Of a stretch of DNA of 5,756 bases, positions 1-5,467 are shown one piece after another; within the stretch, counting starts at the first letter, position 1; every line of letters begins with the position of its first letter. Below the pieces are notes generated by a model. That model saw only the letters and a list, made by a program, of their open reading frames with translations, ran no database searches and was not told the origin of the DNA. The stretch lies in contig PUKR01000229.1 in NCBI GenBank assembly GCA_003552365.1, positions 1-5,756 of the forward strand, read 5' to 3'. The stretch comes from Syntrophomonadaceae bacterium. Its GTDB lineage: Bacteria > Bacillota > Dethiobacteria > DTU022. Both the position numbers and the translations under genes were made by a program.

Positions 1-840
1 GATATCGGTGTAGATGGCATACCCGCCACAAAAATCTCCTTCAATTATAACCGGGATGCCTTTAACAATTAGGTTAATCGGATTTCCGTACTTACTGTAG
101 CGGATCCCTTCGGAAGAAACATTTTTACCTTCAAACATCTGCCTGGTATATTCCCGGTTTCCCGAGCCTTTTTTACCCGTGTCGTGCAGATCATCTATAT
201 CCATGCCTTTAATTTCACTTAGCCGGTAGCCGAACAGTTCTTTAAACCGGTCGTTAATGTCGATGATGCGGTGGTCCTGGTCAAAATATATGATTGCATC
301 TGTTGAATTTTTAAACAATGCTTCCAGGAGTTTGTTTTGATAAACAAGGTCCCTTTCATCTTTTTTCTTGTCGGTTATTTCACGGTATTGCCACATGTGG
401 CCGATAAAAGTGGCGTTTTCTTCGGTAAAAACCGGAATATAGTCGCGCTCGTAAATACGGCCGTCGGCAAAAGAAATTACTTCGCCGATAATTTGTTTTC
501 GCCGGGAAATTATTTCATCAATACGCCGCGGGAACTCTTCGGGTTCTGCAAGCAGGTGTTTTACCGCTTCAGCGGCTTCCGAGCAATTGCTCCCGGTTAG
601 GTCTTCGGGCTGAGCCGGGAGAGAAAAAATATTGCAGAAAGCCTGGTTGGTCAAAATGATCTGTCTGTCTTTATCCTCTACGACAATTCCTGCCGGGTTG
701 TTTTCCACCATGGCCCTGAAACGGACCAGGTTTTCCTGCAGGGATAGATTGTGTTCCTTTATACGGGTAAATTCATCCACGGATTCATTTTGGCAGGTAG
801 AGTCTGTTGTAAATGCTTTTTTATAATGTGATGTAGACAA
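1..840 (-). CDS. PAS-domain sensor protein, N-terminal part (runs off left edge)
   Basis: The reading frame is open from a TTG at 840 to the window edge, giving 280 residues without a C-terminus. I chose this TTG because GGTGAGGG (855-848) lies 7 bases upstream; there is no in-frame ATG before residue 44, which is already inside the first domain. Residues about 22-45 look helical and may form a coiled coil. A first PAS-like domain spans about 40-155 (ENNPAGIVVEDKDRQI near its start, GHMWQYREITDKKK at its end). A second spans about 172-280 (NSTDAIIYFDQDHRIIDIND, ELFGY, and GIPVIIEGDFCGGYAIYTDI). PAS domains sense ligands, redox state or partners and pass the signal to an output domain. No signal peptide or membrane segment precedes them, so the protein is probably cytoplasmic. 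The output module lies outside the window; GGDEF, HD-GYP, a histidine kinase or a sigma-54 activator are all possible. The PAS assignment is confident, the overall function is not. Confidence 0.85.
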   Translation of the reverse strand, partial: MSTSHYKKAFTTDSTCQNESVDEFTRIKEHNLSLQENLVRFRAMVENNPAGIVVEDKDRQIILTNQAFCNIFSLPAQPEDLTGSNCSEAAEAVKHLLAEPEEFPRRIDEIISRRKQIIGEVISFADGRIYERDYIPVFTEENATFIGHMWQYREITDKKKDERDLVYQNKLLEALFKNSTDAIIYFDQDHRIIDINDRFKELFGYRLSEIKGMDIDDLHDTGKKGSGNREYTRQMFEGKNVSSEGIRYSKYGNPINLIVKGIPVIIEGDFCGGYAIYTDI

Positions 841-847
841 AAATGAA

Positions 848-855
848 CCCTCACC
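848..855 (-). promoter_or_regulatory. Ribosome binding site deciding the TTG start of the PAS gene
   Basis: GGTGAGGG on the minus strand is 7 bases before the TTG at 840. The other in-frame TTG, at 870, has only GAAGGT about 15 bases upstream, which is too far. This supports 840 as the start. Confidence 0.6.
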
Positions 856-880
856 GGTATAGTTATGCAATATGTGTAAA

Positions 881-908
881 ATTATACCTTCTATATCAAC
901 CGGTTAAA
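881..908 (-). promoter_or_regulatory. Candidate sigma-A promoter of the PAS gene
   Basis: A perfect TATAAT (886-881) lies on the minus strand about 40 bases upstream of the start codon. The best -35 at usual spacing is TTTAAC (908-903, 16-base spacer), which is a poor match. The placement between the hydrolase stop codon and the PAS start is right for a separate promoter. This is inferred from sequence only. Confidence 0.45.
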
Positions 909-942
909 TCCTTTATTTTTTGAGATAATTTTGTCCTAGATG

Positions 943-1785
943 TTAAATTCTGTTGTCGAGCCATTTTTTAAGGTAGGCAAACACTGCATCATTTTCTCTT
1001 TCATTATGCAGTTCATGATAGAGCCCCTCCCACAGCTTGAGGGTGCATTCAGCAGAAACCAGGCCCGCCAGTTTTTCCGAACCGGAGGAGAAAGTAATGC
1101 GGTCTGAAGTTCCATGCATAATTAAAAGCGGCAGAGTTATGTCCGCGGCCCGGTTAAAAATATAGTTTACGGCGTCAAGCATTCCTTTACCGAGGCGGGC
1201 AGATACCCGGTCATGTACCAGGGAATCGTTTTGGTAAGCGGCTATCACTTCCGGATCTCGCGATAAAGCTTTATGTTCAAGGTTGCTGGCAAGGCTTAAA
1301 GAAGGGTAGATCAAGCCAAAAACCCGGGCCATGGCGATTTTATGCTTTTGCCGGTCAAGGACAGTATGCAGGCCGGGGCTGGTAATTACCGCCCCGTTGA
1401 TCCGGGGCTGACGCTGGATTAAGAAGAAAGCGACCAGGGTGCCACCCAAACTGTGCCCGTAAAGAAAGCGGGGTTTTCCGGGATACAGTTCTTCAGCCTT
1501 ATTAAGCAAAAGGTCGAGATCATCTCCATAATGATCTAAAGAAGGGGTGTAACCCCGCAACCCCCCGGATTTGCCATGCCCTCGCAGATCGATAGCCACG
1601 GTGGCATAGCCGGCGCCGGCAAACTTTTCGGCCCAGTGGTGGTAGCGCCCGCTGTGTTCCCCCAGGCCATGCACCAGGCAGATAACCCCTTTAACTTGTT
1701 CAGGGTCCAATTCGCCAGGCTCCCATTTTTGGGCAAAGAGAGGGAGGCAGTCTTCTGCTCCCCAGGTCATTACTTCGTGTTTCAT
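943..1785 (-). CDS. Alpha/beta hydrolase, monoacylglycerol lipase / lysophospholipase-like
   Basis: A 280-residue protein of the Hydrolase_4 (serine aminopeptidase S33-like) family, of about the usual full length for bacterial monoacylglycerol lipases. Expected elements are all present in order: oxyanion-hole motif HGLGEHSGRY (residues 39-48), DLRGHGKSGG (about 66-75), nucleophile elbow GHSLGG (110-115, Ser112), a cap region at about 137-212, catalytic Asp228 in HGTSDRI, and catalytic His257 in LYHELHNE. Such enzymes hydrolyse monoacylglycerols or lysophospholipids; the exact substrate cannot be read from sequence. There is no signal peptide, so it should act in the cytoplasm. I chose ATG 1785 over an in-frame GTG at 1794, because the GTG is part of the Shine-Dalgarno AAGAAGGTG (1800-1792), which sits 6 bases from the ATG. 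The gene has its own extended -10 promoter. It follows ygiQ by 133 bases and precedes the PAS gene by 102; neither neighbour suggests a shared pathway. Confidence 0.9.
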   Translation of the reverse strand: MKHEVMTWGAEDCLPLFAQKWEPGELDPEQVKGVICLVHGLGEHSGRYHHWAEKFAGAGYATVAIDLRGHGKSGGLRGYTPSLDHYGDDLDLLLNKAEELYPGKPRFLYGHSLGGTLVAFFLIQRQPRINGAVITSPGLHTVLDRQKHKIAMARVFGLIYPSLSLASNLEHKALSRDPEVIAAYQNDSLVHDRVSARLGKGMLDAVNYIFNRAADITLPLLIMHGTSDRITFSSGSEKLAGLVSAECTLKLWEGLYHELHNERENDAVFAYLKKWLDNRI

Positions 1786-1791
1786 GTTAAG

Positions 1792-1800
1792 CACCTTCTT
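1792..1800 (-). promoter_or_regulatory. Ribosome binding site deciding the hydrolase start
   Basis: AAGAAGGTG on the minus strand ends 6 bases before ATG 1785. It contains the in-frame GTG at 1794, which therefore is unlikely to be the initiator. Confidence 0.65.
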
Positions 1801-1817
1801 TAGCTGGATTCTTTTTT

Positions 1818-1826
1818 ATTATATCA
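1818..1826 (-). promoter_or_regulatory. Extended -10 promoter of the hydrolase gene
   Basis: The minus strand reads TGATATAAT (1826-1818), a perfect TGn extension followed by a perfect -10 hexamer. No good -35 lies 16-18 bases upstream, as expected for an extended -10 promoter. Transcription would start near 1811, leaving a short leader of about 25 bases. Confidence 0.6.
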
Positions 1827-1865
1827 AAACAGGTAATTATTGACACTTTTAGATTTGTTTTTAAA

Positions 1866-1886
1866 GCCCGGCTTATTTCTGCGGGC
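1866..1886 (-). terminator. Weak hairpin terminator candidate after ygiQ
   Basis: On the minus strand GCCCG (1886-1882) pairs with CGGGC (1870-1866) around an 11-base loop, and TTT follows at once before the run turns to A. It is 33 bases past the ygiQ stop codon, the right place for a terminator. The stem is only 5 GC pairs plus a possible outer wobble, and the T tract is short, so termination may be incomplete. Confidence 0.35.
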
Positions 1887-1918
1887 CAATCTAGAAGGTG
1901 CTTCATCTATTTTCGCCA

Positions 1919-3751
1919 CTATTTTTTAGGCTTTTTATGCTTTTTCTTTTTAGTCGGCGGTTTGATCAGGCACTTGCGGTCATAACCGATTAGATCTGTT
2001 CGCCCTGTTTTTTTTAAGGCTTCAAAAACCAGCCGATAGTTCTTTGGATTTTTAAACTGGATCAATGCTCTTTGCATCGCTTTTTCATGCTGTGATTTCG
2101 GGACATAAACTTTTTCCATAGTATGAGGATCGAGTTCGGTATAAAACATACAGGTGGCAAGGGTGCCGGGGGTAGGATAAAAATCCTGGACCTGCTGGGG
2201 CACGTGCTCGTATTTCTTAATGAACCGGGCCAGTTCGACTGCCGCATTTAAGTCAGAGCCGGGATGGCTGGACATCAAGTAAGGGACCAGGTATTGCTCC
2301 TTGCCCAGCTCCCGGTTTATTTTTTTATATTTCTTTTTGAAGTCCAGGTATGTTTTTTTATCAGGTTTCCGCATTTTATTAAGGACCTGTTCCGATACAT
2401 GCTCGGGCGCCACTTTTAATTGTCCGCTGACGTGGTGTTCACAGAGTTCGTAGAAAAACTGGTCATTTTGATCGTAGAGCAGGTAATCATGGCGAATGCC
2501 TGAACGGATAAAAACCTTTTTTACTCCGTCTAAATTACGCAACCGGCGTAAAAGTTCAAGGTATTCACGGTGATCGGCTTTTAAGTTGCGGCAGGGTTTT
2601 GGGTAGAGGCATAGTTTGTCCGGGCAGGGGCCCTCTTTTTCCTGCTTTGAGCAGGGCTTTTGCCGGAAGTTTGCCGTTGGTCCCCCGACATCATGGATGA
2701 AACCTTTAAATTCGGGATCGGCAATTAATATTTTTGCTTCTTCTATAATCGCTTCAATACTTCTTTTTTGCACCGTCCTGCCCTGGTGATAGTGGAGGGC
2801 GCAGAAGCTGCAGCCACCAAACCAGCCGCGGCTGCTGGTTAAACTAAACTTGACTTCTTTAATTGAAGGCACCCCGCCAGATTTTTCGTAAAGGGGATGA
2901 TAGGTTCTTTTAAAGGGCAGGCGGTAAATCATATCCAGTTCTTCAGTGCTATGCGGTTCCGCAGGGGGATTTTGTATTACGTAACCCTGACGGTAAGGTT
3001 CGGCCAGTATCTTGGCCGTGCCGGCTTCCGTGTGCTTTTGCCGGGTAGTAAAGCTTTTAGCATAGAACTCTTTTGCAGCAGATATTTCCCGGTACGAGGG
3101 GAGAATTACAGTGTCACCCGGGTTTTCAATTGTCTTTGAGAAATAAGCGGTGCCGCGGACATAAGTAATATCTTTGATTTCGATTCCACTTTGCAGGGCT
3201 TCGGCAATTTCGACCACCGGTTTTTCGCCCATGCCGTAAATTAATAGGTCCGCCTGCGAATCAAGCAAAATCGATGGCCGGATCCGGTTTTCCCAGTAAT
3301 CGTAATGGGCCAGGCGCCGCAAGCTGGCCTCGATCCCGCCGATAATTACCGGCAGCTCCGGGTAGACCGTCTTTAATTTATTAGCATAAACAATCGTGGC
3401 CCGGTCGGGGCGGTGCCCTGTCCTTCCCCCGGGAGAATAAGCATCGGCCTTACGCCTTTTTTTGGCTACCGTATAATGGTTGACCATGGAGTCGATATTG
3501 CCGGCAGTCACCAGAAATCCAAGCAATGGTTTGCCCAGCTTTTTAAATTCATCCGGGTTTTTCCAGTCCGGTTGAGCAATTATTCCCACCTTAAAACCTT
3601 TTGCCTCCAGCAACCTGGAAATGATCGCCGTTCCGAATGAAGGATGATCTACGTAAGCGTCCCCGCTAATAATAAGAAAATCGGGCCGTTTCCAGCCGCG
3701 GCTTTCCATTTCTCCTGCTGTAATTGGTAAAAAGTCAACTGCCATGAACAT
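1919..3751 (-). CDS. ygiQ: YgiQ-family radical SAM protein with first cluster Cys replaced by Trp
   Basis: A 610-residue protein, full length for the YgiQ (UPF0313) family. Domains in order are: YgiQ-type N-terminal domain (about 5-295; ISGDAYVDHPSFG at 28-40, GGIEASLRRLAHYDYW at 138-153), radical SAM core (about 300-510), and C-terminal DUF3362-like domain (about 520-597; DFYPTPGTLATC, VYVPKSQHEKAMQRALIQF), ending in a lysine-rich tail. The family Cys-rich segment is intact (C367, C376, C381, C387). Radical SAM enzymes bind a [4Fe-4S] cluster through CX3CX2C to cleave S-adenosylmethionine. Here the motif reads RGWFGGCSFC, so the first ligand is W310, leaving C314 and C317. The biochemical role of YgiQ is not known to me. 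I chose ATG 3751 because AAAAAGGA lies 7 bases upstream and family similarity begins just after it. The frame continues upstream to TTG 3889, but that extension lacks a ribosome site and family features. Family assignment is very secure; activity is doubtful if W310 is real. Confidence 0.95.
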   Translation of the reverse strand: MFMAVDFLPITAGEMESRGWKRPDFLIISGDAYVDHPSFGTAIISRLLEAKGFKVGIIAQPDWKNPDEFKKLGKPLLGFLVTAGNIDSMVNHYTVAKKRRKADAYSPGGRTGHRPDRATIVYANKLKTVYPELPVIIGGIEASLRRLAHYDYWENRIRPSILLDSQADLLIYGMGEKPVVEIAEALQSGIEIKDITYVRGTAYFSKTIENPGDTVILPSYREISAAKEFYAKSFTTRQKHTEAGTAKILAEPYRQGYVIQNPPAEPHSTEELDMIYRLPFKRTYHPLYEKSGGVPSIKEVKFSLTSSRGWFGGCSFCALHYHQGRTVQKRSIEAIIEEAKILIADPEFKGFIHDVGGPTANFRQKPCSKQEKEGPCPDKLCLYPKPCRNLKADHREYLELLRRLRNLDGVKKVFIRSGIRHDYLLYDQNDQFFYELCEHHVSGQLKVAPEHVSEQVLNKMRKPDKKTYLDFKKKYKKINRELGKEQYLVPYLMSSHPGSDLNAAVELARFIKKYEHVPQQVQDFYPTPGTLATCMFYTELDPHTMEKVYVPKSQHEKAMQRALIQFKNPKNYRLVFEALKKTGRTDLIGYDRKCLIKPPTKKKKHKKPKK

Positions 3752-3758
3752 TACCCGG

Positions 3759-3766
3759 TCCTTTTT
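3759..3766 (-). promoter_or_regulatory. Ribosome binding site deciding the ygiQ start
   Basis: AAAAAGGA on the minus strand is 7 bases from ATG 3751. A second ATG at 3745 would be 13 bases away, so 3751 is preferred. The in-frame TTG 3889 and ATG 3808 have no comparable site. Confidence 0.6.
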
Positions 3767-3783
3767 ATAAATTTCGCAGTAAA

Positions 3784-3812
3784 AGCATACCTTATTTGAC
3801 TTATACATACAA
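3784..3812 (-). promoter_or_regulatory. Possible promoter of ygiQ
   Basis: On the minus strand TTGTAT (3812-3807) and TATGCT (3789-3784) are 17 bases apart and would give a leader of about 25-30 bases. Both hexamers are imperfect, so this is only the best-spaced candidate I could find. Confidence 0.25.
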
Positions 3813-3992
3813 CAGATAGGGGCATATTTAAGCTTTATCAGGTTCGTTTTAATAATCCGGGTTGCCAAAACCGGTCCTTTAAACTGCAAGCTGCAGGGAT
3901 TAAACCTGGACCCGGAGAATTTTAATTACAACCATTGGATACAGGTTGCCAGCAGTTCCATTTCTGTATTTTTCAGCCTAACAGAGTACTAA

Positions 3993-4019
3993 ATAGTATG
4001 GTTATGAAAAACATACTAT
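3993..4019. repeat. 8-bp inverted repeat, operator-like, upstream of the transporter
   Basis: ATAGTATG (3993-4000) and CATACTAT (4012-4019) are perfect reverse complements separated by 11 bases. Another related half-site, AGTACT, is at 3985-3990. The right arm overlaps the -10 box by three bases. The geometry fits a dimeric regulator binding over the promoter; the regulator is not encoded in this window. Confidence 0.5.
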
Positions 4020-4022
4020 AAT
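4017..4022 (+). promoter_or_regulatory. -10 box of the probable transporter promoter
   Basis: A perfect TATAAT on the plus strand, about 90 bases upstream of the TTG start. No recognisable -35 lies 16-18 bases upstream and there is no TGn extension, so the promoter would be weak or need an activator. The leader would be about 80 bases and includes the palindrome AGTTATAACT (4043-4052). Confidence 0.45.
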
Positions 4023-4097
4023 GAGAGCGCAGTTTTAAGCAAAGTTATAACTGGTAAGCAGCGAAACATTCTATTGGGATACAGTTATCACCAAAAC

Positions 4098-4105
4098 AGG
4101 GAGGT
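4098..4105 (+). promoter_or_regulatory. Strong ribosome binding site deciding the TTG start of the transporter
   Basis: AGGGAGGT lies 5 bases before TTG 4111 and is nearly an ideal Shine-Dalgarno sequence. It supports a TTG start, as does the family-typical N-terminus YRGWKV that follows immediately. Confidence 0.8.
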
Positions 4106-4110
4106 CACCT

Positions 4111-5289
4111 TTGTACCGCGGATGGAAGGTAGCTATAGCCGGATTTTTAATTAACCTGATTACCGGGGTTATCTATACCTGGAGCATCTTTGCTTCCAGC
4201 CTGTACCAGGATTATGGCTGGGCCTATACCCAGGCCGCTTTACCTTATACCGTCTTTTTGTTTTGTTACCCCCCGGCAATGATTTTAGCAGGCAGGCTGC
4301 AGGATTTATTCGGGCCCCGCAGGATGATCATCATCGGTGGGTTTATTCTGTCCGGGGCAACCCTGGCCAGTTCGCTCATAATTACCCCGGCCGGAATGGC
4401 TCTTTTATGGGGCCTGTGTTGGGGCCTGGGGTTGGCCTGTAGTTTTGCTTCGGTAACCCCGGCTGCAATCAAGTGGTTTGCCAGGTCCCGTAAAGGGCTG
4501 GTTGCCGGAGTGGTAGTATTCGGCATGGGTATTTCTGCTTTTATCATGGCTCCGGTAATCGATTTTGCCTTAAAAACCCTTGGTTTGCAGTTGACTTTGC
4601 AAACGATCGCCGCTTTTTTGTTTGCCGGGGTATTTGTATTGGCTTTATTTGTAGAAAACCCGCCTCCTGCACCAAAAGAGGATCCTCCGCATAATAATCA
4701 GGAAAGTGATGATGAAGGAATTTCACCGACAGAAATATTTCGCTACCCCCAGTTCTATATTTTATGGCTGATCTTTTGTTTTATTGCCGGCACCGGGGTT
4801 ACCTTTGTTAATCACCTTGATACAATTGCCAGGGTTCAGTTTTCGGTTGAACAGGGGTTCCTGATGGTTTCCATGTTTTCATTCTTCAACGCCTGGGGCA
4901 GGATAGTTTCAGGTGTGATGTCCGATAAAATGGGTCGGCAGAAGGCCATGTTAATAAATTTTTCCGCTCTTGCTTGCATGCTGGTGGCAATTATCTTTTA
5001 CCAGGCTCCTTTTATGCTTGCGCTCGCTGTTACAGTAATCGGGCTAAGCTACGGAGGGTTGTTTACCCTTTTTCCGGCCATTGTTTCAGGACTTTTTGGC
5101 GACAAGCACTTTGGTTTTTTCTACGGTTTGATTTTTTCAGGGATGACGGTGGGCGCCCTTTTGCCGCTTGCTACCGGGTATCTTTTTGAAGTTAGTGGTG
5201 ATTTCACCATGGCATTTATTATGCTTGCGGGGCTCTCTTTTACTGCCGTGCTGCTGTCTTTAACTGTTAAGCAGCCTAAAGGTAGTTGA
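4111..5289 (+). CDS. MFS transporter of the oxalate/formate antiporter (OFA) family
   Basis: A 392-residue inner-membrane protein with 12 predicted helices (roughly 7-29, 42-62, 72-92, 96-118, 128-150, 160-181, 212-235, 246-270, 278-297, 301-323, 335-358, 364-386). The N-terminus YRGWKVAIAGFLINLITGVI with YTWSIF after it is the family hallmark. The MFS loop motif appears in both halves (GRLQDLFGPRR at 61-71; GVMSDKMGRQKAM at 268-280). A charged, proline-rich cytoplasmic loop at 182-205 joins the halves. OFA members move small carboxylates, by exchange or with protons. Oxalate transporter OxlT uses Arg272 in helix 8 and Lys355 in helix 11; here helix 8 has R264 but helix 11 has no lysine, so oxalate exchange is unlikely and the substrate is unknown. 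No metabolic gene beside it hints at a substrate. It is divergent from ygiQ and 178 bases upstream of a radical SAM gene on the same strand. Confidence 0.92.
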   Translation: MYRGWKVAIAGFLINLITGVIYTWSIFASSLYQDYGWAYTQAALPYTVFLFCYPPAMILAGRLQDLFGPRRMIIIGGFILSGATLASSLIITPAGMALLWGLCWGLGLACSFASVTPAAIKWFARSRKGLVAGVVVFGMGISAFIMAPVIDFALKTLGLQLTLQTIAAFLFAGVFVLALFVENPPPAPKEDPPHNNQESDDEGISPTEIFRYPQFYILWLIFCFIAGTGVTFVNHLDTIARVQFSVEQGFLMVSMFSFFNAWGRIVSGVMSDKMGRQKAMLINFSALACMLVAIIFYQAPFMLALAVTVIGLSYGGLFTLFPAIVSGLFGDKHFGFFYGLIFSGMTVGALLPLATGYLFEVSGDFTMAFIMLAGLSFTAVLLSLTVKQPKGS

Positions 5290-5336
5290 ACCTTAGAAAA
5301 GGTCAAACTAAAAAGTTTATCGTTTTGATCGGTGCT

Positions 5337-5357
5337 TTAAACCGGGTGCTGGTTTAA
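5337..5357 (+). repeat. Hairpin-forming inverted repeat after the transporter
   Basis: TTAAACC (5337-5343) and GGTTTAA (5351-5357) are perfect reverse complements around a 7-base loop. It starts 48 bases after the transporter stop. No T tract follows, so it is not a classical intrinsic terminator; it could stabilise the transcript end or be chance. Confidence 0.4.
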
Positions 5358-5404
5358 CATCAGGATATAGCGGGAGATCCCCGGTTTGTTTTGAGCAGGA
5401 AAAC

Positions 5405-5432
5405 GCCCTTTTCAAGCGAAGAATAAAAGGGC
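5405..5432. repeat. 8-bp hairpin in the leader of the second radical SAM gene
   Basis: GCCCTTTT (5405-5412) and AAAAGGGC (5425-5432) are perfect reverse complements with a 12-base loop. On the plus strand no T run follows. On the minus strand the stem is followed by GTTTTCC, which looks like a weak intrinsic terminator facing left, although no leftward gene is visible to its right. It ends 35 bases before the radical SAM start codon. Confidence 0.45.
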
Positions 5433-5455
5433 AGTTCAAATCAGCAAATTCCAGG

Positions 5456-5464
5456 AAAGGTGAT
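5456..5464 (+). promoter_or_regulatory. Ribosome binding site of the second radical SAM gene
   Basis: AAAGGTGAT closely matches the complement of the 16S rRNA 3' end. Its AGG core is 7 bases from ATG 5468 and fixes this start. Confidence 0.7.
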
Positions 5465-5467
5465 TAA

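Larger units (their letters stand above)
3752..4110. other. Divergent intergenic region between ygiQ and the transporter gene
   Basis: This 359-base stretch separates two divergent genes and holds no credible coding sequence. The side near ygiQ stays open in the ygiQ frame to 3889 but lacks a usable start. The CCGGTCCTTT sequence occurs twice (3755-3764 and 3871-3880); the first copy overlaps the ygiQ ribosome site. The transporter side carries an inverted repeat (3993-4019), a perfect -10 box (4017-4022), a 10-base palindrome AGTTATAACT (4043-4052) and a strong ribosome site (4098-4105). I see nothing convincing between about 3890 and 3984. Confidence 0.6.

Noticed and set aside
337..826. 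Plus-strand open frames of 87 and 64 codons opposite the PAS gene
   Set aside because: They are antisense to a well-supported coding frame, resemble no family I know, and lack convincing ribosome sites.
1840..1845. Perfect TTGACA on the plus strand in the ygiQ-hydrolase gap
   Set aside because: No -10-like hexamer follows at 16-18 bases and no rightward gene lies downstream, so it is probably chance.
2897..3640. Plus-strand open frames of 80 and 75 codons inside ygiQ
   Set aside because: Antisense shadows of a highly conserved gene, with low-complexity translations.
3887..3889. TTG at 3889 as the ygiQ start (656 residues)
   Set aside because: No Shine-Dalgarno lies upstream, and the extra 46 residues do not resemble the family N-terminus, whereas ATG 3751 has a well-placed AAAAAGGA.
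3890..4110. Possible T-box or other riboswitch in the transporter leader
   Set aside because: I found no T-box consensus, no terminator/antiterminator pair and no motif of a known riboswitch class; only a short palindrome is present.
4266..4726. Minus-strand open frames of 93 and 60 codons inside the transporter gene
   Set aside because: They lie within a clear 12-helix transporter frame and show no recognisable protein features.
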